A stretch of 64,000 nucleotides of DNA from RGIG1995 sp045652425 (GTDB taxonomy: Bacteria > Bacillota > Clostridia > Oscillospirales > CAG-272), in contig JAZRUG010000027.1 in the NCBI GenBank assembly GCA_045652425.1, positions 1 to 64,000 of the forward strand. Reading direction: 5' to 3'. The position numbers were made by a program, and so were the translations under genes. Below the pieces are notes generated by a model. It was given only the letters and a program-made list of their open reading frames with translations, was not told the DNA's origin and ran no database searches. Numbering within the stretch: the stretch's first letter is position 1; each line of letters opens with the position of its first letter. Positions 34,844 to 42,705 of this stretch are shown here, in pieces.

Positions 34844-35554
34844 TCATTTTAATAATTTGCATCTTTTGTTTCTGTCGGTTAGTAAAACAATCAATTCATC
34901 TGCAATAGTAGCAATTTCGTCGCTATTTGCAGTAATTGCACTGGCAAACTGATTGAACTTGATTGCGATTTCGCTTTCAATACCCGAAAGACTGTCATTG
35001 GACACCGGATCAGAATAGCGTACCGCGTTGTAAACCTTTTTAGCTGCAACTTTTGCGGTTTCGTTCTGGGCGCGACTCACAAGGGATTCAGCATCAACGA
35101 TAAGTGTTTTTATAAAAGATGTTTGCACCTTAACTTTATCGTCATTTTCGCTTACAATGTCTGCGGCAACTTTTGCTTTGATAACAGATATAACACTGAG
35201 TCCAAGTACAGCGGCACATACGATTGCAGCAATCCACGTGGGGCAATCGGGAATAAGCATTAATGCAGTGCCCGCTATCGTTGCAACAACAAGAGCCGAA
35301 TAGCTCTGTGTTATAAGTGGAATATTCAAGAACAGTTTTTCATTATTCTTCGAATCAAAGGCAACCTTGGAGCAAAACAGTTGCCCGATATAGGTCGCAA
35401 TAATCACGCCCCAAGAAATCCAAAAACGAGCATCATAATTGATTACGTATCCCGGGATAACAGGCTTTACCAAAAATACGGTTAAGTTGTAAAGTGCTAA
35501 AAGAATAGCCCAAATAATTATGTAAAACTTAAAATTCTTTTTCATTTTCTTCAC
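34844..35554 (-). CDS. Hypothetical membrane protein of the SPFH-TIR operon
   Basis: A 236-aa protein with four membrane segments (about 9-29, 43-62, 80-102 and 106-126) and a C-terminal cytosolic helical part rich in alanine and charged residues. I do not recognise a family. It follows the SPFH gene by 3 nt, and SPFH proteins commonly act with a small membrane partner, so it may anchor the SPFH assembly. Confidence 0.65.
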   Translation of the reverse strand: MKKMKKNFKFYIIIWAILLALYNLTVFLVKPVIPGYVINYDARFWISWGVIIATYIGQLFCSKVAFDSKNNEKLFLNIPLITQSYSALVVATIAGTALMLIPDCPTWIAAIVCAAVLGLSVISVIKAKVAADIVSENDDKVKVQTSFIKTLIVDAESLVSRAQNETAKVAAKKVYNAVRYSDPVSNDSLSGIESEIAIKFNQFASAITANSDEIATIADELIVLLTDRNKRCKLLK

Positions 35555-35557
35555 CCC

Positions 35558-36682
35558 TTACATAATCTCGGAAAGCAGTTTTGCCTTTATTGTATTAAAC
35601 TCTTCATCCGAAATCATTCCTGCTTCTTTCATCATAGTGAGTTTGTCGATCTTTGCTTTAAATGCTGCCATATCACCGTCAGGAGCAGCAGGAGTAGTTG
35701 CAGCACACATTGCATCTTGCATCTGTGCGCCGACCATACTTCCAACGGCACCGCCGACACCTGCCATTGTGCCAAAACCAACACCCATATTGGTAAACTC
35801 ACCAACGGCTTCGTTTCGGGCAACCTCGGTTGCAACGTCGAAGCCTCTTTCTTGTGCATAGGTGTAACCCTCTTGTGCACGTTTGGTAGCCTGCGCCTGA
35901 GAATCAATTACAACCTTTTGCGCTTCAGTCTGCGCATCAATTACGCTGACCTGCTGACGAAGCTTTGCTTCGGCAATATCAGCATATTGACGGAAGTGAA
36001 GTTCTTTGAATTTTTCGTATTGTCTATCGCCGTCAGGCTTTAGGACGTTGGTCACAAAGAACTGTTCCAGCGATACGCCATAATCCGCAAAGTCACTAAT
36101 AAGCAGATTTTTAATAGAATTTGAGAACAGAGTGAGATTTTCATCAATCTCAAAAATATTGATAGCGTTAGCCTTCATCACCTGAGCAATGTAGGTTTTA
36201 ACCCTTGCCATAAGGAATGAACGGAAAAAACCGACCAACTTTTGCTGACCAAGGAAGTTCTCGGTGCCAACGAGTTTCAAAAGCAATTTGCGACTATCTT
36301 CAGCACGAAGGCTCATTTCACCCGATGCACCAATAGAAATCGGGAAACCATATGTAGGCTCGATATACTGAACCTTGCTGTCGGTGCCCCATTTGATATT
36401 CATCTGCTCGGTTTTGTTTATAAAATAAACCTCACAATGGAACGGTGTATCACCACCGGTAGTGCGATTTAGTGCCTTGCCGAGTTTGGGAATGTTCTGC
36501 GTTTCAAGTGTGTAGCGACCGGGACCAAACAAATCAAGCGCTTGGCCGTTCATAAAGAATATAGCTTCTTGGCTTTCGTGAACAATAAGTTGAGTCAAGC
36601 TGTTAAAATCTTCGTTTGGATGTTTCCAGATAAAAGTACTATTATCACCCTCATATTTGATAATATCAGCAATCTGTGCCAT
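35558..36682 (-). CDS. SPFH-domain protein with C-terminal SHOCT motif (YdjI-like)
   Basis: A 374-aa protein of the virion-core-like/SPFH family. The SPFH domain (about 20-230) is followed by a long alanine/glutamine helix (ADIAEAKLRQQVSVIDAQTE), a glycine-rich stretch and a SHOCT motif (MKEAGMISDEEFNTIKAKLL). SPFH proteins oligomerise into membrane-associated rings or caps. ATG 36682 follows TTTTTGGAGGTAATTTT. It is the first gene of the operon and is preceded by leader RNA C. The longer open frame to 36760 reads through the leader terminator and is not taken as coding. Confidence 0.82.
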   Translation of the reverse strand: MAQIADIIKYEGDNSTFIWKHPNEDFNSLTQLIVHESQEAIFFMNGQALDLFGPGRYTLETQNIPKLGKALNRTTGGDTPFHCEVYFINKTEQMNIKWGTDSKVQYIEPTYGFPISIGASGEMSLRAEDSRKLLLKLVGTENFLGQQKLVGFFRSFLMARVKTYIAQVMKANAINIFEIDENLTLFSNSIKNLLISDFADYGVSLEQFFVTNVLKPDGDRQYEKFKELHFRQYADIAEAKLRQQVSVIDAQTEAQKVVIDSQAQATKRAQEGYTYAQERGFDVATEVARNEAVGEFTNMGVGFGTMAGVGGAVGSMVGAQMQDAMCAATTPAAPDGDMAAFKAKIDKLTMMKEAGMISDEEFNTIKAKLLSEIM

Positions 36683-36700
36683 AAAATTACCTCCAAAAAT

Positions 36701-36899
36701 AATAAAAAGTGCGGCTACCGAAGTAGCCGCACAAAAAACGCAAACTCCGATAGTCGCCAAACTATATCGATACGAAAAGCATTAGGTACTCACGTCGATG
36801 GAATTTGCATTTTTATCAAATTCAAGACGCAAGCACAAAAAAGGGTATACTACCCCATATATCTGCTTTTCGTTTTAAGTATCTAAAATATAGTTTGGC
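36701..36899 (-). ncRNA. Leader RNA C (new candidate class), before the SPFH-TIR operon
   Basis: A 199-nt leader. P1 is a perfect 12-bp helix, GCCAAACTATAT (36899-36888) with ATATAGTTTGGC (36767-36756). P2 is a perfect 10-bp helix, ACGAAAAGCA (36873-36864) with TGCTTTTCGT (36781-36772). The apical hairpin GAATTTG-ATAAAAATG-CAAATTC (36823-36801) sits on a short GCGTC/GACGT stem. After P1, GGAGTTTGCGTTTTTT (36748-36733) is complementary to AAAAATGCAAATTCC (36814-36800). A 10-bp terminator (36709-36732) with TTTTTATT ends 19 nt before the ATG. Confidence 0.78.
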
Positions 36900-36905
36900 A
36901 ACTAT

Positions 36906-36934
36906 ATTATAACACTTTAGCGCAGCAAATGCAA
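36906..36934 (-). promoter_or_regulatory. Promoter of leader RNA C and the SPFH-TIR operon
   Basis: TTGCAT (36929-36934) and TATAAT (36906-36911) are 17 nt apart; P1 starts about 7 nt after the -10 box. Confidence 0.85.
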
Positions 36935-36979
36935 CATATTTCGAAAAATTCTGATTGGTGCGTTTCGTAAATGGTAATA

Positions 36980-37006
36980 CAGGCTGCTATCAAGGACAAC
37001 AAGTAA
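36980..37006 (+). other. Attachment site copy 3 (element 2 / element 3 junction)
   Basis: CAGGCTGC continues as a PPDK-type tail encoding QAAIKDNK and stop. The left flank is unlike ppdK. Confidence 0.8.
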
Positions 37007-37340
37007 TTGTTGAACGAATGCGAAAAGGCAAACCGCCTTATAACACAATAGGCAAAACAAAATAAAATTACGACCTTGTAGAAGAAATTCTATGAGGTCG
37101 TTTTTTTACGCTTAAAACCTTGCAAACCCCAAAAAACAGAGATTTTTGTTGAAAAACATTGCTTTTTTGGTTATATATGATATAATTAGTATAAAATGTA
37201 ATATACGAGAGCGTGGCTGAAGGCCAAAAAATACAGTGACATAACCATAAGCATTGACTGTTACTGTCAAGATGATATAACTGTTATGGAAAAGAATGGT
37301 TGAGCCTGTCTTGACGGTTACGATATAATTTACGGAGTAC
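37007..37340 (+). other. Non-coding left end of element 3
   Basis: After the terminator at 37070-37108 comes a possible promoter with TATAAT near 37180 and several short imperfect hairpins (for example CTGTCAAGA with TCTTGACGG). I see no gene before 37341. Confidence 0.45.
37070..37108 (+). terminator. Terminator behind attachment copy 3
   Basis: A 14-bp stem (37070-37083 with 37088-37101) with GAAA tetraloop and a seven-T run. Confidence 0.92.
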
Positions 37341-37523
37341 GTGATAAAAGGGCAACAGATACCTTTTTTTAAGCGTTTTACCGCTGAATCATTTTATAAA
37401 CTGTTAAATGTGATGGGTGTTGAGGTTGTTTATAATCATGCGGATTATCGGCGAGTATATAGGAAAAATGTATCTGGAAGTCAAGAAGAGACCACGATAT
37501 ATTATTTCAGAAATAACTTTTAA
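37341..37523 (+). CDS. Short hypothetical frame before the glycosyltransferase gene
   Basis: A 60-codon frame starting GTG. No recognised domain and no clear ribosome site. It may be spurious or a remnant of an earlier gene. Confidence 0.2.
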   Translation: MIKGQQIPFFKRFTAESFYKLLNVMGVEVVYNHADYRRVYRKNVSGSQEETTIYYFRNNF

Positions 37524-37544
37524 CGACAGTAAAGGGGAATACTT

Positions 37545-39238
37545 GTGAGAACAATTAAAAACTTCACAAAACAAGACAAAGATGGGGTACATAAGCATAT
37601 TTTTTATACAGTACTTCTTACTTTGGTAAGTGTTTTTTTAATTTGGAAATGTAAATACGGTTTCGGTAATATTGATGAATCCTTTTATATTACCATTCCA
37701 TATAGACTATTTAAGGGGGATGCTCTATTCTTACATGAATGGCATTTATCACAAATGGCAGGTTTTCTTACGTTTCCGATTGTATCCCTATATATGCTTA
37801 TAAAAGGTAGCACAGTAGGAATAGTATTGTTTATGCGATATGCGTGTACCGTTCTTCAAATCGCTACAGCGATATTCATTTATATTAGACTTAACAAAAT
37901 TAATTGGTTGGGGGCTTTGGTTGCTTCCCTCAGTTATGCACTTTACATTCCTTTTGAAATTATGGCATTGTCATATAATTCAATGGCAATTATGGCGCTT
38001 GTTATTTGTACGGTAATAATATTCACTGCACAAAAAGGAAACATATACAATATATAATAGCGGGTCTTTTTTACGCCGCTGCAGTATTGTGCTGTCCTTA
38101 TCTTGCTATTGTATTTGGCTTGTATGCTGTGGCTGTACTAACGGCACAGCTAATTCGCAAGCTCCAAAAGAAGAGCGAACCGCAATTCTATTTCTTTACT
38201 GTTAAAGGTGTTCTTTTTCTTTCAATCGGTGCAGCAATAGCTGCATCAACCTTTGCGGCATTTGTTTTTTCAAGAGCTTCACTATCGGAAATAATACAAG
38301 CTTTTCCTAAGATTATGGATGACCCTGAGCATCCGCCTATTTCTTTTATAAGCATTACTAAAATTTTCATAACAGCTATTCTATCATCAAATAATTTAGC
38401 AAAGTATATTTATCCGGTTTTAATAGCCTTGACTTGTATTTGTTTGGCAGATAGAAAGAGAATTGAGCATAGGTTAAGTTATCTTTTAATAGTATTGATT
38501 TGCGTGTTAGCACTTATGTTGGGATATTATAATATAAACGCGTATATCAATCACATTATGTGGTCGTTAAATATTTTGGCTTTTTTTGTTGTTATTCTTA
38601 CAAAAGATAAAACAATAAAAAATATCTATTATTCAACTTGGATAACAGGTATTCTGTATGCTTTTTGCTTGAATGCCACATCTAATCAACAATTTTATGC
38701 AATTTCTTCCGCATCGGCTGTGGCGTTGGTTGGAAGTATTATGATTATTTGCATTTTCGCTAATAATTTTTCAAAAGAAAGCATTATATCCGAGTTAAAA
38801 AATCTTGTTATTATTTTGATTAGCTTAGTAACGTTTTTGCAAATTTTTATGCAGGTTTCCCTCCGTTATAAGAGTGTTTTTTGGGAAACCGGTATGGAAT
38901 CCCAGAATACTCTTATAGAAGACGGCTTTAATTCGGGGCTTTATGTAACTGAACAATCACACCAAATGTATTATGAATGTTTGGAAAATTTGAAAAAAAT
39001 TGAAAAGTATAATGCAGAAAATGTATTGTATCTTTCCAACAATACATGGTATTATTTGGTTGGGGATTACAACATGTCCACATATTCAGCTTGGTTATCG
39101 GGCGTTAATGAACATTCTATTATGCGGCTTAAAACCTACTTCGAATTTAATCCTGATAAAATGCCTGATGTGGTCTATGTTGATAAAGAGAATGAAAGTT
39201 TCACACAACTGTTTTGTGACAGTTCGATTATAAAGTAG
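37545..39238 (+). pseudogene. Membrane glycosyltransferase (GT-C type), broken by one frameshift
   Basis: Two overlapping frames make one protein of about 560 residues: 37545-38057, then a frame entered near 38030-38050 and running to 39238. The first frame ends GNIYNI just where the second supplies YIIAGLFYAAAVLCCPYLA, so the break is a one-base change near CACAAAAAGGAAAC. The N-terminal NIDESFYITIPY loop after the first membrane helix and about ten further membrane segments fit lipid-linked-sugar transferases (GT39/PMT type). GTG 37545 follows AAAGGGGAATACTT. It could be a real inactivation or a sequencing error in a short A run. Confidence 0.72.
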
Positions 39239-39296
39239 ACAGTAACGATAATGTTATTATTCTTGTTAAATAATCTGTGATTCAAGGGGGGACAAA

Positions 39297-39371
39297 GTGT
39301 ATAAACGTGAAACGCATCTTTATACCATTTCTGTAAACCATTGTGCACAGGTTTCTATCAAAGAGATGTAA
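39297..39371 (+). other. Degenerate attachment-like site in a tiny frame
   Basis: GTG 39297 follows AAGGGGGGACAAA and gives 24 codons ending AQVSIKEM. Positions 39348-39364 match the ppdK tail copy 4 at 15 of 17 bases and in the same reading frame (AQAAIKES). It may be a decayed fifth attachment site or chance. Confidence 0.35.
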
Positions 39372-39577
39372 TCAACACCATAAATCATCCAATAAGAAAA
39401 CGATATTTTTCTTTGCCCCAAAAATTTTACTTAAGAGTCAAATATATTTAGCCAGAACGAAAAAAGAAGAAAAAATTAACCTTGTAAATGTTGAGCAATC
39501 AGCATTTACAGGTTCTTTATGTATAACGAATCTCAGAAAAGTTTTAAATAAAACATTTTTTTGAAAGGATGTAGAAA

Positions 39578-40696
39578 ATGAAATATGCAAAACGAACCCC
39601 TGCGGCAGACATAATACGAATTTTGGCTTTCTTTTCAGTTGTTTCTGTTCATTTTTTCTTAAATAACGGTTTCTATTCACAACCTGTTGAAGGAAAAAGA
39701 ATGTTTATAATGACAATAATGAGGTCATTTTTTATAATTTGCGTCCCACTTTTTTTAACCCTTTCGGGTTACCTGTTGCGAAAAAAAGAATTAGAAAAAA
39801 GCTACTATAAAAGAATTAGTAAAATTATTATTACATACATTTTAGCTAGTTTACTATGTGTGTTATATTGTATTGTTTTTCTAAAACAAAATTTTACAAT
39901 AAAAAATATAATTTCAAGTATATTAGCATTTACAGCAGCACCTTACTCCTGGTATATTGAAATGTACTTAGGATTATTTTTGTTAATCCCATTTTTAAAT
40001 ATAGTGTATAATACACTGTCTTCTCGGAAACAAAAGATTTGGCTTATAATCACCTTTGTTATTTTAACATCTTTGCCTTCTGTATTGAATATATATAGTT
40101 TTAATTCACTTGATTGGTGGCTTCAGCCATCACTATCATCTAATATGAGTAAACTTATTCCTGCGTGGTGGCAAACGCTTTATCCTATAACCTACTATTA
40201 TATAGGCTGTTACCTCGGAGAATATGGTTTAAAAATTAATAAAGCTTTAAATATAACTCTTATAATTTTCTGGACCATATTATCGGGAAGTTTTTGCTAT
40301 TGGCGTTCATATAAAACTTATTTTATTCGGGAGGCTTGGTGTGATTATCAGTCGCTGTTTAATGTTATTCTAACCCTATTTGTGTTCACTTTTATTATAA
40401 ATATAAATTATGATAAACTGCCCAATAGATTAGCATGGATTATTCAGAAAGTTTCAGGACTTTGTCTTGGTGGATATTTGGTTTCTTGGATATTTGACCA
40501 GGAATTATATCCACGATTATTGACCAAAGTCCCCTTAATCACAAACAGACTCGAATATTATTTTATAATCGTTCCAATAATTTTTATTTTATCTTTAATA
40601 GCTTCGTATTTCTTAAGCAAAATACAACTATTAATCGAAAAGTTTTTTTCTTTCCTTTGTAATATTATTCAAAAGAAATTCAAAAAAACGTCATAA
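39578..40696 (+). CDS. Membrane acyltransferase, family 3
   Basis: A 372-aa protein of the acyltransferase 3 family (OafA/WecH type), which O-acetylates surface sugars from acetyl-CoA. AADIIRILAFFSVVSVHF with its catalytic-type histidine, the RxR-like basic patch after helix 3 and about ten membrane helices are visible. ATG 39578 follows GAAAGGATGTAGAAA. With the glycosyltransferase it suggests that element 3 alters cell-surface polysaccharide. Confidence 0.85.
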   Translation: MKYAKRTPAADIIRILAFFSVVSVHFFLNNGFYSQPVEGKRMFIMTIMRSFFIICVPLFLTLSGYLLRKKELEKSYYKRISKIIITYILASLLCVLYCIVFLKQNFTIKNIISSILAFTAAPYSWYIEMYLGLFLLIPFLNIVYNTLSSRKQKIWLIITFVILTSLPSVLNIYSFNSLDWWLQPSLSSNMSKLIPAWWQTLYPITYYYIGCYLGEYGLKINKALNITLIIFWTILSGSFCYWRSYKTYFIREAWCDYQSLFNVILTLFVFTFIININYDKLPNRLAWIIQKVSGLCLGGYLVSWIFDQELYPRLLTKVPLITNRLEYYFIIVPIIFILSLIASYFLSKIQLLIEKFFSFLCNIIQKKFKKTS

Positions 40697-40731
40697 CCAC
40701 ACTGATTTCCCTCTTTTGCGTACTGCCCCCC

Positions 40732-40758
40732 CAGGCTGCTATCAAAGAATCTAAGTAA
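40732..40758 (+). other. Attachment site copy 4 (right end of the tandem array)
   Basis: CAGGCTGC continues as a tail encoding QAAIKESK and stop; this is probably the original chromosomal ppdK 3' end, pushed 16.7 kb away by the insertions. Confidence 0.78.
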
Positions 40759-40779
40759 TTAGGTTTATAAAGCAAAATT

Positions 40780-40814
40780 ATCACCCTGCTGAAAAATCGG
40801 CAGGGTGATTTTTA
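40780..40814 (+). terminator. Probable original ppdK terminator
   Basis: ATCACCCTGC (40780-40789) pairs with GCAGGGTGAT (40800-40809), followed by TTTTATG. Confidence 0.9.
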
Positions 40815-40898
40815 TGTAAAACTCTTTCTATTTTAAACAGAATGTGATATAATTAAATTCAGTAAAAAACTAAATAATGATTAGGCGAGGCAATTTGT

Positions 40899-41975
40899 AT
40901 GAACGAAGAATGCTTAATTTGCAAAGCACCATTGGAATATCTTGACACCGATGAATTGATGGAATGTGAACTTTGCCATAAAATGCAAAGTAGTAAAACG
41001 AGGTGTATAAGCGGACATTTCGTTTGTGATGAATGTCATACGTGCGGAATGGACGAAATCATCTCGATATGCTTTAACAGTAAATCAGTGAACCCTATCG
41101 AAATTATGGAAAAAATGATGTCTATGCCCACTTGCCATATGCACGGTCCAGAACATCATATTATGGTTGGTTCCGCACTTTTAACTGCTTATAAAAATGC
41201 GGGTGGAGATATAGACTTGAAAACCGCACTTTATGAAATGCAAAAGAGAGGAAAGCAAGTCCCCGGTGGTTCTTGTGGATTTTGGGGTGCCTGTGGAGCG
41301 GGTGTTAGCACAGGTATGTATTTTTCTATTGCATTAAAATCAACACCATTGTCAAAAGAGGCTTGGGGGCTTTCCAATCAAATGACAGCAAAAGCCTTGG
41401 GAGCGATAGGAAAAAACGGCGGTCCTCGTTGTTGTAAAAGAGATTCCTATCTTGCCATTATCGAAGCTATCAAATTCACAAACGAGAAGCTGGGGATTAA
41501 GATGGAATATAATCAAATAACCTGTTCTCGTTCTCATCTGAACAATCAGTGCATACAAAAAGAATGTCCGTTTCATAAAAATGCAAAGAAAAAGGTAGCC
41601 TTTATTTGTGTCCATAATTCGTGTCGCAGTCAGATTGCAGAGGCTTTAGGAAAACACTTGGCAGCTGATATATTCGAATCATATTCTGCCGGTACAGAAA
41701 CTAAACCTAAAATCAATCAAGATGCAGTTAGAATTATGAAAGAATTGTATGGGATTGATATGGAACAAACCCAATATTCAAAATTAATTACAGACATTCC
41801 CGAACCCGATGTGGCAATTTCTATGGGTTGTAACGTAGTTTGCCCTTTTATTGGCAGATCGTTTGATGACAACTGGGAATTAGCAGACCCCACAGGAAAA
41901 ACAGATGAGGAATTCAAGAAAACAATCAAAAAGATTGAAGAAAAGATTTTAAAATTAAAAGACGAATACAAATAA
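40899..41975 (+). CDS. DUF5714-type domain fused to ArsC-like arsenate reductase
   Basis: A 358-aa fusion. The first 230 residues are cysteine/histidine-rich (CLICKAPLEYLD, GHFVCDECHTCGMDE, CHMHGPEHHIMVG, GGPRCCKRDSYLA) and resemble DUF5714 proteins of unknown role. The last 130 residues (from KKVAFICVHNSCRSQIAEAL) are a low-molecular-weight-phosphatase fold with the CX5R loop of thioredoxin-type arsenate reductase. The second reactive cysteines lie in SMGCNVVCPF. Such fusions could couple arsenate reduction to a methyl- or metal-handling domain; that is inference. An extended -10 box (TGATATAAT) lies about 50 nt upstream. Confidence 0.8.
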   Translation: MNEECLICKAPLEYLDTDELMECELCHKMQSSKTRCISGHFVCDECHTCGMDEIISICFNSKSVNPIEIMEKMMSMPTCHMHGPEHHIMVGSALLTAYKNAGGDIDLKTALYEMQKRGKQVPGGSCGFWGACGAGVSTGMYFSIALKSTPLSKEAWGLSNQMTAKALGAIGKNGGPRCCKRDSYLAIIEAIKFTNEKLGIKMEYNQITCSRSHLNNQCIQKECPFHKNAKKKVAFICVHNSCRSQIAEALGKHLAADIFESYSAGTETKPKINQDAVRIMKELYGIDMEQTQYSKLITDIPEPDVAISMGCNVVCPFIGRSFDDNWELADPTGKTDEEFKKTIKKIEEKILKLKDEYK

Positions 41976-42024
41976 ATTCTACTTTTAGATATTTGAATGC
42001 AAACAAGCATTATGAGGTAATAAA

Positions 42025-42678
42025 ATGATAGATATTAAAACGTGGATAAACGATTTTTTAAAAGCATTAGATAATGCCTTTGGAAGGCGCGTCTTTTTTG
42101 TCGGTTTACAAGGAAGTTACGGCCGCGGAGAGGCAACGGAAACGAGCGATATTGATATGGTAGTCATTCTCGATGAAGTAACTGCGTTAGATATCTGCAT
42201 CTACAATACAATGTTAGACTCTCTTCCCCGCCGAGAATTAATTTGCGGTTTTCTTTCGGGCAAGGAAGAAATTTTAAACTGGGAACCCTCTGACCTTTTT
42301 CAATTTTATTACGACACAAAGCCGATAAAAGGCAGTCTTGATGATTTGTTACCTCTAATTGACGAAAATGCTGTTACAAAGGCAATAAAAACAGGTGTAT
42401 GCAATATCTATCATGGCTGTGTTCATAATTTGCTTTATGACAAAAACGAAGATATCCTAAAGGGATTGTACAAGTCTGCTTCATTTGTTATACAAGCAAT
42501 ATATTTTAGAGAAACGGGAAAATATATAACGCATCAAAAAGAATTATCACAATTAGTTGATTCGAAAGAAAAAATAATTGTCGACATTTTTATAGCTTTA
42601 AAAAACGGCGAAAAAGTTGATTTTAATTCAATGTCCAATAAATTGTTTGAATGGTCTAAAAAACGGATTAATAAATAA
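42025..42678 (+). CDS. Nucleotidyltransferase-domain protein
   Basis: A 217-aa protein with the polymerase-beta-type motif GSYGRGEATETSDIDMVVI (about residues 29-47): GSxxxG followed by DxD metal ligands. A helical C-terminal part resembles substrate-binding four-helix bundles of aminoglycoside and similar nucleotidyltransferases. The substrate is unknown. It is 27 nt before the lipoprotein gene. Confidence 0.78.
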   Translation: MIDIKTWINDFLKALDNAFGRRVFFVGLQGSYGRGEATETSDIDMVVILDEVTALDICIYNTMLDSLPRRELICGFLSGKEEILNWEPSDLFQFYYDTKPIKGSLDDLLPLIDENAVTKAIKTGVCNIYHGCVHNLLYDKNEDILKGLYKSASFVIQAIYFRETGKYITHQKELSQLVDSKEKIIVDIFIALKNGEKVDFNSMSNKLFEWSKKRINK

Positions 42679-42705
42679 CAATGTTTATACTTAATGGGAG
42701 GAAAA

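Larger units (their letters stand above)
30837..36986 (+). mobile_element. Integrated element 2 (SPFH-TIR cargo, no recombinase)
   Basis: About 6.1 kb between attachment copies 2 and 3. It contains only a minus-strand five-gene operon, its leader RNA C and a terminator. Without a recombinase it could be a decayed or a trans-mobilised element that uses the recombinase of element 1. Confidence 0.65.
36987..40738 (+). mobile_element. Integrated element 3 (surface-polysaccharide genes)
   Basis: About 3.75 kb between attachment copies 3 and 4, holding a frameshifted membrane glycosyltransferase and an acyltransferase and no recombinase. A degenerate core-like site at 39348 may divide it further. 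Confidence 0.6.

Noticed and set aside
36701..36899. Leader RNAs as T-box riboswitches or retron msr-msd RNAs
   Set aside because: There is no T-box antiterminator motif. The P1 helix at the RNA ends recalls retron a1/a2, but no reverse transcriptase is encoded anywhere in the window.
39343..39564. A 73-codon frame before the acyltransferase gene
   Set aside because: No ribosome site and no similarity that I recognise; possibly remnant sequence, but not supportable as a gene.
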